A DNA stretch of 64,000 bases from Micropterus salmoides (Eukaryota; Chordata; Actinopteri; Centrarchiformes; Centrarchidae): the NCBI RefSeq assembly GCF_014851395.1, contig NW_024040596.1, positions 8,496,155 through 8,560,154 on the forward strand. Direction: 5' to 3'. The notes under the pieces were generated by a model. It saw nothing but the letters and a program-made list of their open reading frames with translations, was not told the origin of the DNA and did not search any database. Positions 23,346-34,566 of this stretch are shown in pieces. Every line of letters begins with the position of its first letter. The first letter of the stretch is position 1. A program made the position numbers and the translations under genes.

Positions 23346-24765
23346 ATGTTCCTATCTTTGCGACTGTCCTGTGATACTTTATTATGTTTAATGAAAATGG
23401 TTCAAAATCACCCAAATGTATCTAGTCTTGTGCAAAACCAATGGGACTATGAAATGCCTCGCATGTTTTCTATTTACTTTAGAAGCAAATACAATCAGTT
23501 TAGTTTTTTATCAGTATTTAACAATATAATTTGTTGCCATCCAAACCATTTTGAAATGTCTGATGGGTTTATGGACTAGAAAATATCTGTATATTGTAAG
23601 AATATCATTGAAAATGATATTGTTGTTGTGAATTACTCAGGTAGCATGTACGGTAGATAAACAAAAACAACAAAGTAACCAAGAATTCAATTCAGTTCAT
23701 AACATCATTATGTCATCCTAATTTTTTGGTTTAATCCAATCTTTTTAACAACAAAAATGGATGATGATACTTGATGCAGTTAGTGTTTAATTTCATTAGC
23801 AGTTCATAACCTGCAGCACCCTGAAATTAGTAAAAAGCTCTAGACAGAAATACAGCCCTTTGTCTGCAACCAAAGGCAAAGCAATGTGCTCTTTCACAAC
23901 TGAAAAAAGAAAGAACAAAAACAAGATGAACTTCAGATAAGCAAAACATTGGGCGATCTGAGTGTGATGTTATGGAAATGTATAAACATGCAATTAAACA
24001 GAGCAGCTGACATTCATTAAACATGAGCCTCTCTGAGAATAACTATGCGCTATCTCTGTGCTATACAGTTCATAAAGCCCAGATAAGCTGTTTCCGCCTT
24101 TGTGAATTATGTCCTTGAGCGGGTTTAAAAACAAAAATAAAAACAAAAAATGCATGTCATTTAGTAATGTATTTACTACTTATATGAATGCCATCATATA
24201 CATTTAATCTACAGAGCAGCTGGTATTGTCTCAACGCTCTCAACTATCCTGTTATCTGTCCCTGTTGCTGAACCTCCCTTGTTCCTCTTAGCTGTCACAG
24301 TTAGTCCATGTTTAGCATATACTGTCATTGAGACTGTTCCCACTGACTGTTAAATAATTCGGCAGTTTGTGTGACCTGTGACTGCAATTCAGAAACAGAC
24401 CATTTGGGCCATTTTGAGCTCTGTTTGGCCTTGTGTTGTCTGCCACCTGTAGTTAAGTTTTCACACTTTCCTATAAACCTATTGAGCTACTATATTTCCT
24501 ATCCTATTATAAATGTGTAAAACTTACTAGCGCCCCGTCACACAGTCATCTTTGATGTGCAGTTTTAATATTTTAGTTAAGATGTTTAAAACATGAACTA
24601 TTTCTCTCAGCTCCAAAGTAGGTTATATTCAGAAAATTGCTGATAATACAGATACAGTTCCACTGAATAAATGCACACTAAAGTGTAGGTGGGCAGGATA
24701 AAACATAACAGAAGATATAGCCACAAGTGTTCTTCCATCCTAACTGCCTCATTAATACCGCTGCT
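23346..24765. other. non-genic sequence
   Basis: AT-rich, with chance frames such as 23298-23579. No repeat recognised. Confidence 0.35.
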
Positions 24766-24990
24766 AAGGAGGTTATGTCTTTGATGCCGTTTCTTTGTCT
24801 GTCACCAGGATTATAGAAAAACTATTGGTCTGATTTTCATGAAACTTGACATAGCATGGGCCAGGTAAGAACCCTCACCCCATTTTGGAGTGAATCCGAA
24901 TCACGGAGCGGATACAAAATAGCTTTTCACTTTTTTTAACATTGCGAGATAGTTCGATGAAGGTCTGCGCTCTCCAAGTGCCCTTCTAGT
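24766..24990 (+). repeat. ancient dispersed repeat (AAGGAGGTTATG ... GGTCTGCGCTCTCC)
   Basis: The copy runs from AAGGAGGTTATGTC through GATTTTCATGAAACTTGACA, TTGCGAGATAGTTCGATGAA and AGGTCTGCGCTCTCCAAGTG to CCTTCTAGTT. I know this repeat from fish and several invertebrate genomes. This copy is about 225 bp and near full length for the common fragment. Its class is not settled in my knowledge. Confidence 0.7.
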
Positions 24991-25679
24991 TAAATGTGGC
25001 ACTTTAATAGAAAGCCCTCGGGACTATATTACACATTGATAAGAATTAAAAGAATATTTAACTTCACACACAAGAACTCTAATTGTTGCTCTATCAACTC
25101 CTTGGTGGTAAGATGCTGAATGACACATGGACTCGCAGTGTGAGTGCTCTATCTCCTTTGCTGGCTGAGGCACTTATCTGATTGTGCTTCCCGGATAAGA
25201 GAGAAAGGAGAAGGGGGAGGGGGGGTGAAAGTGGGACTTTATTGAAAATTCGGTCTCTGTAGACAACCCTAGGCTTGTGAAAGCAGAGACCTCACCGTGG
25301 CCAAATCCAATCAAATGTTTTGAGGGATGACAGGTCCAATCAGTCAGCAGCTGGTTGCTGCTCACCTCTCAGGTTCAGTTTAGGAGGAAAGCCTCTGGTT
25401 CTGGACTTTTACAGAGACAGAAGCAACACAATGTTGGTGAAAAATTACTAAAGGCAGAACAGTCTAAAACTGAAAAGAATATGTTTCTTTTGTCTTAATG
25501 GCATCCTTTTTTAATTGTATCATAAAAATTGCACTGTTCCATCCACAAGACAATTTGCATGTAACACAGCAAGTATCGTTTGGGAACTGTTTGACCTCCA
25601 TTATAGTGAGCACAAACATAATCTTTTTCGTATATATACTGTAGCATCTTATACTTCAGATTTATTTTGTGGAATCTTT
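24991..25679. other. non-genic sequence, possible regulatory patch
   Basis: A repeat-free patch (25080-25400) has paired GATA-type sites (TTATCT near 25174, GATAAG near 25194) and a G-rich stretch. Regulatory role is inference only. Confidence 0.25.
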
Positions 25680-26134
25680 CCTTCTGGCAAATTCAGCTAT
25701 TCATAGAGGATCTTTTGAAGATCTTTGGATTGATACTGTGCCAGATAATACCCCTATAGACTTTCCATCAATGTCTTTGATTAATAGCGCCAATAAGAAG
25801 ATTACACATATAGAAGAACTGAACCCATCTTTGAAATCCAAATCAAAACATTGTACAGATCAGCAGGTGAGTTTTCTTTACATATCTTTGCAGAGCTTCA
25901 CAAATGCAGTTTGAGGTCTGCAGCAAAGGTGCATTCACACCAAGTCATTCAAATTCCCTTCCTTTTCAGTTTGGTTCAGCTGGTAGGTATCAATTGTGCC
26001 TTTCCTTTTCAGGTACCACCAGCATGCACTTGGATGGCAAAGCAAGAGAGTTGCTGTCCTCTTTCAAAAGACCAGTGTTGCAGATCACTGTATTCATGCT
26101 TAGCATAATACAAAGGAACTTTGATGAACCCTAA
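25680..26134 (+). other. weak candidate for a two-exon coding region
   Basis: A plus frame ending at 25866 reads FEDLWIDTVPDNTPIDFPSM.. and KKITHIEELNPSLKSKSK, a balanced composition. It stops exactly at CAGCAG|GTGAGT (GT at 25867-25868), a near-ideal donor. A pyrimidine tract TGCCTTTCCTTTTCAG ends at 26012, and two frames are open beyond it: one to a TAA at 26132-26134 (from GTTSMHLDGKARELL..) and the phase-0 one to 26108. The spacer would be only 146 bases. No domain is recognised and the upstream acceptor is poor. Confidence 0.2.
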
Positions 26135-27024
26135 TACTTCTGATTCCTGGCCACGTTGTCAAAACTCTTTACAATAAGTTTCACGATAATTGAGCAATCT
26201 GAACATACAAAAGCCAAAACTGAACATGCAGCAAATTGTGTTTATAAGAGAACAAACTTGTGTGTGGGGTGTGATCACATCCTGCTAAACGCTGATGAAA
26301 GTCGCAGTAACAGGCCAGTGTGTGAAGAACAGTCGTCATTTCCAAATAGGTTGCAAAAATAGGAGAAATAGCATTGCATGTGAATTATTTCAATTAGAGT
26401 GCAATCAAGTTAATCACTTAACGAAAAACACACCCTAATGATTTACTTAACAGTGAACTGTAACCATAACAATACAATCCCATTCTCCAATCACTTTATC
26501 ACACCATGCTTGTTAGCTGTCAATATGTGGACAGTGATTGACATTCACAGTCAGTAATGATAACAGATCTTGATGTTCACTACATACAGGACAGCCGAAG
26601 AAGCATATTCCTATATTATGTAGGAAAATTACATAAATAATAATAATAAATAATAAATTACCCTGATGGCGTAGTCCCCACTTGTTTGTAGTCAACCTGA
26701 GCCATAATCAATAGACACAGTAATGTAGGTTCACATACCTGTGACTTCGACATGAATTTCCCCAGGCTCGCCTAGGACAGTGATAAAATCAGTCTATACT
26801 CCAAGACACCGGCACAAAGAACTCAAACGATTTTCTGCTATGCCTCATCCACCTCATTACACAAACTTGAAAGAGCTGTAACAAAATAATTCACTGTGTG
26901 TGGAAAAAAGCAAGGAGTTTCAAACTGACATCTCATGTTACTTGTTTGATCCACGGTGAGCCAGGCTTTTGTACCTCCGCAGAATGTAATGTGTAGGAAA
27001 TAGACTAAATTTAATGTAAAACTG
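26135..27024. other. non-genic sequence with a short AAT repeat
   Basis: Contains an AATAAT-type tract at 26635-26658. No gene recognised. Confidence 0.4.
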
Positions 27025-27545
27025 TAAGGGACTTGTGTCCATATAGCATTTTTTTTTCTGAGCACCAGCGTCGTTTTTTCCAATTGTTCCCAGGAGAGCG
27101 GCATGCAGCTACGCTGCACCCAGCATCTTTTTCAGAGCGTTCAGACTTGTGCAGCCACTCTAAGTACTTTCAGTTGAAAATCTCTGAACTTTTCAGAAAG
27201 GCCCTGGTGTCGTCACTGTTGTTCCTTCAGCCAATCATATATTAGATGGGGTGGAACTTGTCACCCTGGAATCCAAGAAAATGTAGGAGTAGTGCGTTCT
27301 GGTCTTTTCTGTCCATCCTGAGCTTTATGATATGTCAGACTGAAAGTATCAAAACAGAGCCGTAAAAGCCCATGTGTGGGAGCAGATTGGCCGAACACTG
27401 AATGTTGCTGGTGAATGAGGGTTGTCAGCCCTCTGCTAACCTAGCGTTTTTTTCTCTCACCACACAAACGTTTCATCCCAGCACTCTGCAGCGCCTTGCT
27501 AGCACTTCTGCCGAGAAAAAAACGCTCTATGGACACAAGCCCTTA
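27025..27545. mobile_element. Harbinger-like MITE with a fossil MADF segment
   Basis: The ends are inverted repeats of about 30 bases: TAAGGGACTTGTGTCCATAT with AGCATTTTTTTTT on the left and its mirror AAAAAACGCTCTATGG with ACACAAGCCCTTA on the right. The 521-bp body holds a decayed piece of a MADF domain (27296-27417). PIF/Harbinger elements of animals encode, beside the DDE transposase, a Myb/MADF DNA-binding protein; the fossil piece and the ends together suggest descent from such an element by internal deletion. TAA and TTA flanks fit the 3-bp target preference, or are part of the ends. Confidence 0.7.
27296..27417 (+). pseudogene. MADF-domain remnant inside the MITE
   Basis: One frame reads VLVFSVHPELYDMSD, then a TGA stop, then KYQNRAVKAHVWEQIGRTL and NVAGE before another stop. 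The H-P-x-LYD, then K-Y-x-N, then W-x-x-I-x-x-xL spacing is that of MADF domains (LYD..Y.N...AW..IA..L). The domain is about 40 residues of the usual 85, with one internal stop. It belongs to the transposon, not to a host gene. Confidence 0.55.
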
Positions 27546-28359
27546 GGTTCAAATGAGTGACACGACTGGCTGAGAGACATTCCATTTAGCACCCGAATTT
27601 GACCACTACAACATAACTATAGCAACTCCCCCAACATGACAACATCTATCTAGACTGTTCTCATTGTTGCTAATCATATCAATTATAGAGATATGAGCAC
27701 CTCCTTTAGATTACAGAGGCATAAAAAACAAATACACCTAATTAACTGCACTGATGTTTGAATTAACACAAGTATTTATGGCAAGAGTTTGGGTGAACGT
27801 AAACTACAAAGCAGCGTTTAGTGTCAGATCTAAAAAGAGCTATGGATTGGTGGAAGAAATACTGAGGTTCTTTACTTAAGTAATAAATAACACAATCTAC
27901 AAATACTTCGTTAGTAGCATCACTTTGGAATCGTCTAATACTATATTTTCAATAGCCTAATGTAATTCTTTCTGTTGGAATCGGTCATGAGCAAATATCA
28001 CATTGTTTGTTCAACTGTGCAATAGACTTCACACACTTCACAGTTTATACAGCAGATGTTGTTATTGTTAATGAGAGCAGCAGGCAGGTGTTTTGGATGT
28101 GGGCTGTGTCGCCGTAACTTGGAGGAGGCATTCCTCACCAGGGTTACAAAGTAGCATCCTTGAGCTGACGATGTCTCATAGCTGACATGAAAACAGAATG
28201 CTTGTTTTTATTTTTGGTAGTCTGGATGTCAATAACTTGGTGGTATGGAGTCTGGAGTAGATGATCAAAAAAAAAACATACTTACATATTTGCAAGGTGC
28301 ATCCATTGGCAACATGTTTGGAGCACTGTGGAGCTGTCACATTTGGCCTAGTGTAAACA
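27546..28359. other. non-genic sequence
   Basis: AT-rich; an A-run at 28268-28277. Nothing recognised. Confidence 0.35.
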
Positions 28360-28600
28360 GGTTAGGGCCCAAACACAAGACACAGGAAAATACTGTCTGT
28401 GAGATTTATTTAACAAAAGGTGTACACACTTCCACAGTCCAAGCAAATCTAACAGAAATGGTAAAATCCAAACATAAAATGCAAAACTCAATGAAAAGTC
28501 CAAATGCAAAATAATCAAGTAAAACAATATTCCAGACAGACTTGAGAGTGACCTCACAGACTTAGGCGGAGAACATGACAAACAGGACTCAACATACTAA
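28360..28600 (-). mobile_element. gypsy-type LTR remnant (minus orientation)
   Basis: Read on the minus strand, a T/G-rich body (TTTGCATTTGGACTTTTCAT, TTGCATTTTATGTTTGGATT) leads to AATAAA (plus coordinates 28405-28410). A CTTGTGTTTGGGCCCTAAC end follows at about 28362-28380. This is the layout expected at the 3' side of a fish gypsy LTR. It lies opposite in orientation to the remnant at 2640-3100. No internal region is present. The overlapping 89- and 77-codon frames are incidental. Confidence 0.45.
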
Positions 28601-29929
28601 AATGCATGTATGTGGATCTATGAGACTCTGCCCATTAAACATGTTGAATATCAAGAGCTTAATATTTCACATCATATATTTACAATTTTATTCAGAAATA
28701 TCCAGAACTTGTAAGATGGGAAAGAAAGTGAGTAGCGATAAAAAAAAAATGAGCAGACAAATACATTTGCCTCTAATAGGTGTCTGCGCCTACAACAGCT
28801 GTATTCCACAGCAAAGCATTAGCAGTGTTAGTTTTCTTGAAAAGCTCAACTGCTTTGTTGCCCAGCTCAAAAAAAAGAAAAAAGAACAGTGGCTGTAAGT
28901 AGTCTGACAGCTCAACCTGAAACAAAACTGTTTTTTTATTATTTGGCCGCAAACATCGGCATTGGCGTAAAATTACCAGAGAACTAATACACAGTTAGTT
29001 AGTTTTATATTAAAATGTCTTTCAGAGTAATCTAAATATCTGATTAAAAAATAAAGGATTTATGAGCATAGGAAAATAATTGCTCCGGGAAGTTAAAAGC
29101 TATTTGAAAAGGGATCCGCAGGGCTCCACATTTTCAGTAAAAGGAGTTTTATCCTCACATCCCCATATCATTTATCAAGGTTGGCCATAGCATTGTGTGG
29201 AGAGCTGACACAATAACCAAGAACTTGTTTTCATTTGAAAATTTTGCATCACTTTTCACCATGGCAATCTAGCATACTTCCTGCTATAATCACAAATTCA
29301 CTGCTAAGCCCACATTCACAACACACACCTTCACACATACGGAAAGTCAATGAATGGCCCAGCATAGCTCTAAAAAATCACACTTACCTTTGATTAGCCA
29401 AAATTACTGCAACTAATTACGTGGCATGAGATCAGCTACGGACAATTCTTACACTGTGTGATACTGATTTGTAACTGTCAATCATGCGTGTGGAAACAAG
29501 AATTTAATGGCTGTGAATTTAATACACTGTGTTTTGGTGCAACATCCCTAGAACACTCCTAACAAACATGGTGAGATATGGCAGTGTGTCTGTTTTCCTT
29601 GTATATATTACTAATTAGTTTCTTTCAGACAGTAAGCCAAGTGGATATACAACATACTAGAGCACTGTTTTGGTGTGACTAATACTGTGCAGTAAAAACA
29701 CACTTGTAATAGCAAGATAGAGACTGTCCTTTTAAGAAGCATGACATCATCAGTTGTTTGAGCAAATGCCTCAAATCCACACATGCTTACGTTCAAGTGA
29801 CAAAGCCGTCTAGCGGGCATAGTAATTATGACATGAGCAAGGATGAAGTCCAGTGATGTTCTAACAGAGTCTGAGTAGGAGGCTGGGGGTGTTCAGTGAA
29901 CAAAATATGGCACTGCTGTTTGTTTACCA
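28601..29929. other. non-genic sequence
   Basis: AT-rich. On the minus strand a perfect-looking donor (AAAG|GTAAGTG, plus coordinates 29384-29392) stands alone, with no acceptor or coding frame to match. No repeat recognised. Confidence 0.35.
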
Positions 29930-30110
29930 TTTTAAACCAACAGTCACTGTTTTTTTTTTACCACATGACCACATTTGTTCCCTAAGCTTAAGCACATATC
30001 TATTATTGTATAGTAGTCCTTTTAAGTCAAACCATGACTTTTCTCTAAACCAAACCAAACGGTGCCTACAGTAAACCTAACCTTATCCATAGAACTGTTG
30101 CATCATAAAA
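29930..30110 (+). repeat. fish repeat with CCAAACCAAAC / AAACCTAACC motif
   Basis: Landmarks ACCACATGACCACATTTGTT, CTATTATTGTATAGTAGTCC, AAGTCAAACCATGACTTTTC and CAGTAAACCTAACCTTATCC recall a common percomorph repeat. Class unknown to me. Confidence 0.45.
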
Positions 30111-30769
30111 CTGAGTTATTTGTCAACAGTGATTTATAACGGTTTTGGAAGGCATTGACAAATTATGTCCTGGTGATAGGAGAAATTAGAAAAATGCTTC
30201 TGTGTCATTCTAGAGGACATGAACAAACGACGTATTTTGTCCTTTAATTTGGAGGACTGCCAAGATCACTTTTCCGACATACATCACACTGAGAGACAGG
30301 ATCTGACAAGCCAGGAGTTTAAAACAAGTGTCAGATCAATGTTCATGGAATAGAAAGTCGAGTAAAACATTTAACAGCTAAAGCACCAAATAATCCAAAG
30401 CCCCTCCAGAGCCCAGGAGGTGATGTGGATAACCAACACGCACCAGCAGGCCTTGGCACTCCTAACTGTGCCACATTTGTGTAAGGAGTTATTCCCATTC
30501 CAAGGCTCTGGCACTTGGCCAGGAGGCACTCAGCACCAGCACAAGAAACCAGCCAGTGCCAGTCATTATCCCATTGTTTGCAGGCACACAGCCTGTCCTA
30601 ATTAGATGCAAAGAAGAAGCAGAGAAACTGTATCTAGTGGCACTGCAAATGAGGATAGAGAAACACGTCATACAGCCGGCTGCTGCAGGTTGGAGTGTAA
30701 TGAAATAATGAACTACCATGGGATCTTCTCCTGCTGAGAGCAAAGCACATCAACAGGCGGCCTTTTGAA
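30111..30769. other. non-genic sequence with a conserved-looking patch
   Basis: The block 30395-30660 is GC-balanced and repeat-free. Frames of 61 and 84 codons on opposite strands overlap there, neither recognised. It may be conserved non-coding DNA. Confidence 0.25.
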
Positions 30770-30960
30770 ACGGGCAACAGCTTTAAACAGCAAAGGACCA
30801 GCACAAAAAAGGCCCGCAACACTGATCCTTGCACCCCAGGTGTCAGGGCATGAGGGTGAAATGTGATCGATAAAAACTGATCCTCACAGCAGCTCAACAA
30901 CACATTTAAAGACGACCAAAACAGTATTAAAACAATTGTAAATAAAAGCATCTGGCTATT
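30770..30960 (+). repeat. possible interspersed repeat fragment
   Basis: The order CAACAGC..AAAGGACCAGCACAAAAAAG, CTGATCCTTGCACCCCAGGT and AACTGATCCTCAC resembles the 'CCCTGTGGCACCCCA' region of a fish repeat I associate with the one at 22960-23345. Divergence is high. Confidence 0.3.
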
Positions 30961-31514
30961 CTAACAGACAGTAAAGATGTGTGATGTTGGCTGGATTCCT
31001 CACAAGACTCATCAGAGGAGGCATCATTTTATTGTCACTTCATATGCCCCTTGACTGCATAACACAATAGACAAAATGATCACTGAGCATCCATTTCTAA
31101 GAGTGCCAGAATGTTCCGTTGCATACAAAACACTGAAACAAGATAAGCACAGCTTGAAATTGTAGGTTGTGTCTGTCACTTCTGCTTTCCATTTAGGCAG
31201 GTAGCCAAGAATCAGTCTGTTTATTCCTAACAATATTTTTTTCGCTGCTAAATTTAACTTGTAAAAGAAATTGTGCATCTACTTATCTCAGTGGACAAAG
31301 GATTAAAGAGTTAGATTAAATTCACTCACAGTTTCATCTTTACTGAAAAATAAGCATTTTAAACCAGAACGTGTTAAGATAAATACTTATCAATGGTCCA
31401 ACCCTCTCCTACAGTACTCCCCTGAGTGTTAGGTTCTCATGTTCTTAAAATGAATGCAATGAATGAAATCTGTCCTTTATCACACGCAGAAGGGCGAGAG
31501 ACATACAGAAGCTA
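30961..31514. other. non-genic sequence
   Basis: AT-rich; nothing recognised. Confidence 0.35.
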
Positions 31515-31663
31515 CAGAGAGAGAGAGAGGGCAGGAGACTGCAAGAGAGGTAGAGAGATAGATATAGAGGGAACGCTAACATCAGTGGATTACCAACTTC
31601 TAAAGACATGGGCCCTGGGCGATCATACGCACACACACACGCACACACACACACACACACACA
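31515..31663. repeat. compound simple repeat: (GA)n and (CA)n
   Basis: A (GA)n tract spans 31515-31530, then purine-rich sequence to 31572. A (CA)n tract interrupted by G lies at 31630-31663, followed by GATA repeats. The 112- and 71-codon frames here are artefacts of the repeats. Confidence 0.9.
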
Positions 31664-33518
31664 TAGATAGATGTTTAAAAACTGTTAAAACTGAAGGTGA
31701 GGTCTCATTGCCAACACATTCACATCATATAAAATGTTCATATGTCCAAAATCAGAGAATGTAAAGGTTGTTAGAGAGATGTATGTGTGTATTTGTGTGT
31801 GTTTGTCTGTTTACACATAATGATACAGTGCCAGAAATGTGGGTGGTAATTAAGTGTAAATGAATAAATAGAATGATATAGACTGCACATCTCTGCTTGC
31901 ATACAGGAGCTATAAACCAGGCAAAAGATAAATGGCATTATCAGCAAGATTTAACCATTCATACATAAAGCTCACTGAATAAAAAAAAAACATACAATGC
32001 TCATAAAATACACTGCAGCAAAGGTGACTGTATCACTATCAATGTAACTGTTAGGTGTGATTGGTATGGTTTAGCAAGGGACTTTTTAAGTTTTTTGTTT
32101 AACACAGTACATTTCATCGCATGGCAACTTGCTGCCTGTGCAGCCAATTGCTATCATTGAACAATTAGAAACACATAAATAAAACACAGTGTTGCACCGG
32201 GTGAAATGTTCCTTTTTTTAAACGTGAACATTGGCCCAGGTTTATTTTGAGTCAATACATCATCCTGTGCCACAAATACACACTACAGCACCAACTTCTA
32301 ATGACACAACAGTTCAGTCATCATTAGTAGGAAATAGAGGGCTTTGGGCTGAGTTCCAGAAGGACTAATGCATTGCTTGTTTTGGTCTTTTCATCGGATT
32401 TGTTGAGAATAAGACAAATATTGAACACCACCTGCCTCATAGTATTGGGGATACTAGAATTGTCTTGCAGCTTCCCCTTTTTCATGTTGCATCAGCGATA
32501 ACTTGGGGGTTAACATCAAGAGTCAAGTCACCATCTTGGCAGGTGACAATTGCAATTGGCAGCTATCATATATATATATATATCTTTGACCCTGGTAAGG
32601 CTGTACAATACTGGAAGCCTCAAGATTCACATATTACATATACTTATTTGTAATTTACACTTGGAGGCAGCTACTTAGCATGGTAAATCGAATAAAAGCA
32701 GCAGTGACATTAAAAAGAGACTGGGAATCAAAAGAACTTTCCTCTTAAGTAGTTTCAATGGGATCTCACCTCTCCAGTCTAAGGTATATATACACCTTCC
32801 ACTCGTCATTACTGGTGAGATCCACTCATGAAAAATAGCACCTCTTTCAGAATCCATAGGACACAAAAGTGTGTTTGAATTCAAAACCAGTGCTAACGCC
32901 TGAATATCAAAGTGGAATCACATCAAATCTGACTGACTGCAGCTGCACATTTCCATTAGCGCGATAGCAGCAACAGCATGTTTTCACCAGAGGTCATGTG
33001 TTCTCTTCAGGTGAACAACTCTTTTCATTTCTCATTAGATGTAATTACTGGTGACACCTCAAAGACAGGAGGAGAATAACAAAAGAGATACTGCCAATTG
33101 AGACAGAAGGTCTGGACAGGTGGGCGAAAAAATGTACATTTGACCACTAAGAGGGAAGAGTATTGCTCCACTAATTCCATTATGTGAAAGGAAGACTTAG
33201 TGAATATAGCCAGTGATCCAAATTTAATATCGGTGACAGAAGCAGGAGATCCAAGCTAAAGGCCAAAGGGCTGACAGGAGGCTGACTGGGTTTTGTGACA
33301 GCTTCCTTCAGCTGCCTGACAACTGCCTAACACCCAAAGAATATCCTGTGTGGCCAGATAGAAAGAGCTCCAGACAAATAAGGTGGTTACTTGACAAAGA
33401 CCCTTGAGATAAGGCATGCTCAAGCGCCTACATTTGTATTCCACGTGAGGTTGGAGGTGGGGGCTAATGTAATTGAAAACTGTTGGGGTGTTTGGAGTCA
33501 GCAAATTCAATAGACTCC
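31664..33518. other. non-genic sequence with an (AT)n tract
   Basis: A short (TA)n tract lies at 32568-32583. The part 32880-33120 is repeat-free with ATTA-type sites and could be conserved. No gene. Confidence 0.35.
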
Positions 33519-33545
33519 AAAAAAAAAAAGAAAAAAAAAAGAAAG
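33519..33545. repeat. A-rich tract
   Basis: Two runs of ten or more A separated by single G. No retroelement body is attached on either side. Confidence 0.85.
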
Positions 33546-34263
33546 TGTTAGTGTTCTGAGTAGCAATGTGAAGTAGCAATAGCCCAGCTGAGCACAATAA
33601 TTCTTCTGCTCAAATGAGAGCTTCCAGATCCTGCCCTTTCACTCCATCCCTCATCACACTGATGTAAAGAGGGACGGCAGCATGAAATCATGGCTACTAA
33701 CAATGTCAAGGGTAACGCTTGCTAAAAGAGGTTTCCTTTCTTTATTTAAGTGGATTCAGATATTTTATAAGCAGAAGTGGAAAAAGGTGACAATTGTTTC
33801 CCTTAACCAAGCTTAGAGTTTTGAATTTATCTCTGGGGTCGTTGATTCAGCAGCATTATTTTTCTGTCAAATTAGCAGTTAGCAGCACATGACAGAGCAA
33901 CATACATCATTTGAAGAGGAAGAGAAGTAGAATATCAATTCCGATGAATGAATGAAAGGCAGAGAACATGATAAAAAAAAAGTTATAGTTCACTATAGTG
34001 AGGATCACTAAAGGTTCACCCTGAGTGATGTCGATCTGATGCTTTACTGCCCTGTGTCATCTGGGGTAATGGAATAAAGGAATCCCTGGATGCTCCTATC
34101 ATGGTTAATCACTTGATTAGCACACGCACACACATGCACAGATCCACACACTCAAATGTTTACATGTAAGGAAACCACCGTAAAATAAATCCCAGTGCTT
34201 ACAAACATGCTACTGTTTTTCCAATGTTGACCATCATAGCAGTTTGTTAAGCTCCTCACTCAT
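33546..34263. other. non-genic sequence
   Basis: Nothing recognised. The last bases (ACTCATT) may be part of the duplication flanking the SINE that follows. Confidence 0.35.
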
Positions 34264-34566
34264 TGTAAATGTAAATGTAAATGCTCCGTACTTGTATAGC
34301 GCCTTTCTAGTCTTTTCGACCACTCAGAGCGCTTTTACACTACATCTGCATTCACCAGTCACACACATTCATACACTGAGCCTAAGTGCTCAAACGGAAA
34401 CTAACATTCACACTCACTCACACACTGGCGGAACAGCCGCCAGGGGCAATTTGGGGTTCAGTATCTTGCCCAAGGACACTTCGACACGCAACCAGGGGGA
34501 GCCAGGGATTGAACCGCCGACCTTCCGATTAACGGCCAACCCGCTCTACCTGAGCCACAGCCGCCC
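34264..34566 (-). mobile_element. tRNA-derived SINE, essentially full length
   Basis: Read on the minus strand it starts GGGCGGCTGTGGCTCAGGTA. It has an RNA polymerase III A box (TGGCTCAGGTAGAGCGG, plus coordinates 34541-34557) and a B box (GGTTCAATCCC, 34505-34515). The tRNA-unrelated body carries TTGGGCAAGATACTGAACCC and CCAAATTGCCCC, then AGCGCTCTGAGTGGTCG and GACTAGAAAGGCGCTATACA. The tail is repeated CATTTA units (34264-34282). TCATT occurs on both sides and may be the target duplication. Polymerase III would transcribe it, with a LINE supplying reverse transcriptase. A 5'-truncated relative lies at 46037-46215. Confidence 0.9.

Noticed and set aside
29380..29400. Perfect minus-strand donor AAAG|GTAAGTG
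   Set aside because: No acceptor with a pyrimidine tract and no open frame lies within a few hundred bases upstream on that strand.
31426..31764. 112-codon frame with a (TH)n run
   Set aside because: It reads through (GA)n and (CA)n simple repeats.
34541..34557. A and B boxes considered as a functional tRNA gene
   Set aside because: The sequence lacks a foldable acceptor stem and anticodon arm and continues into a SINE body with a repeat tail.
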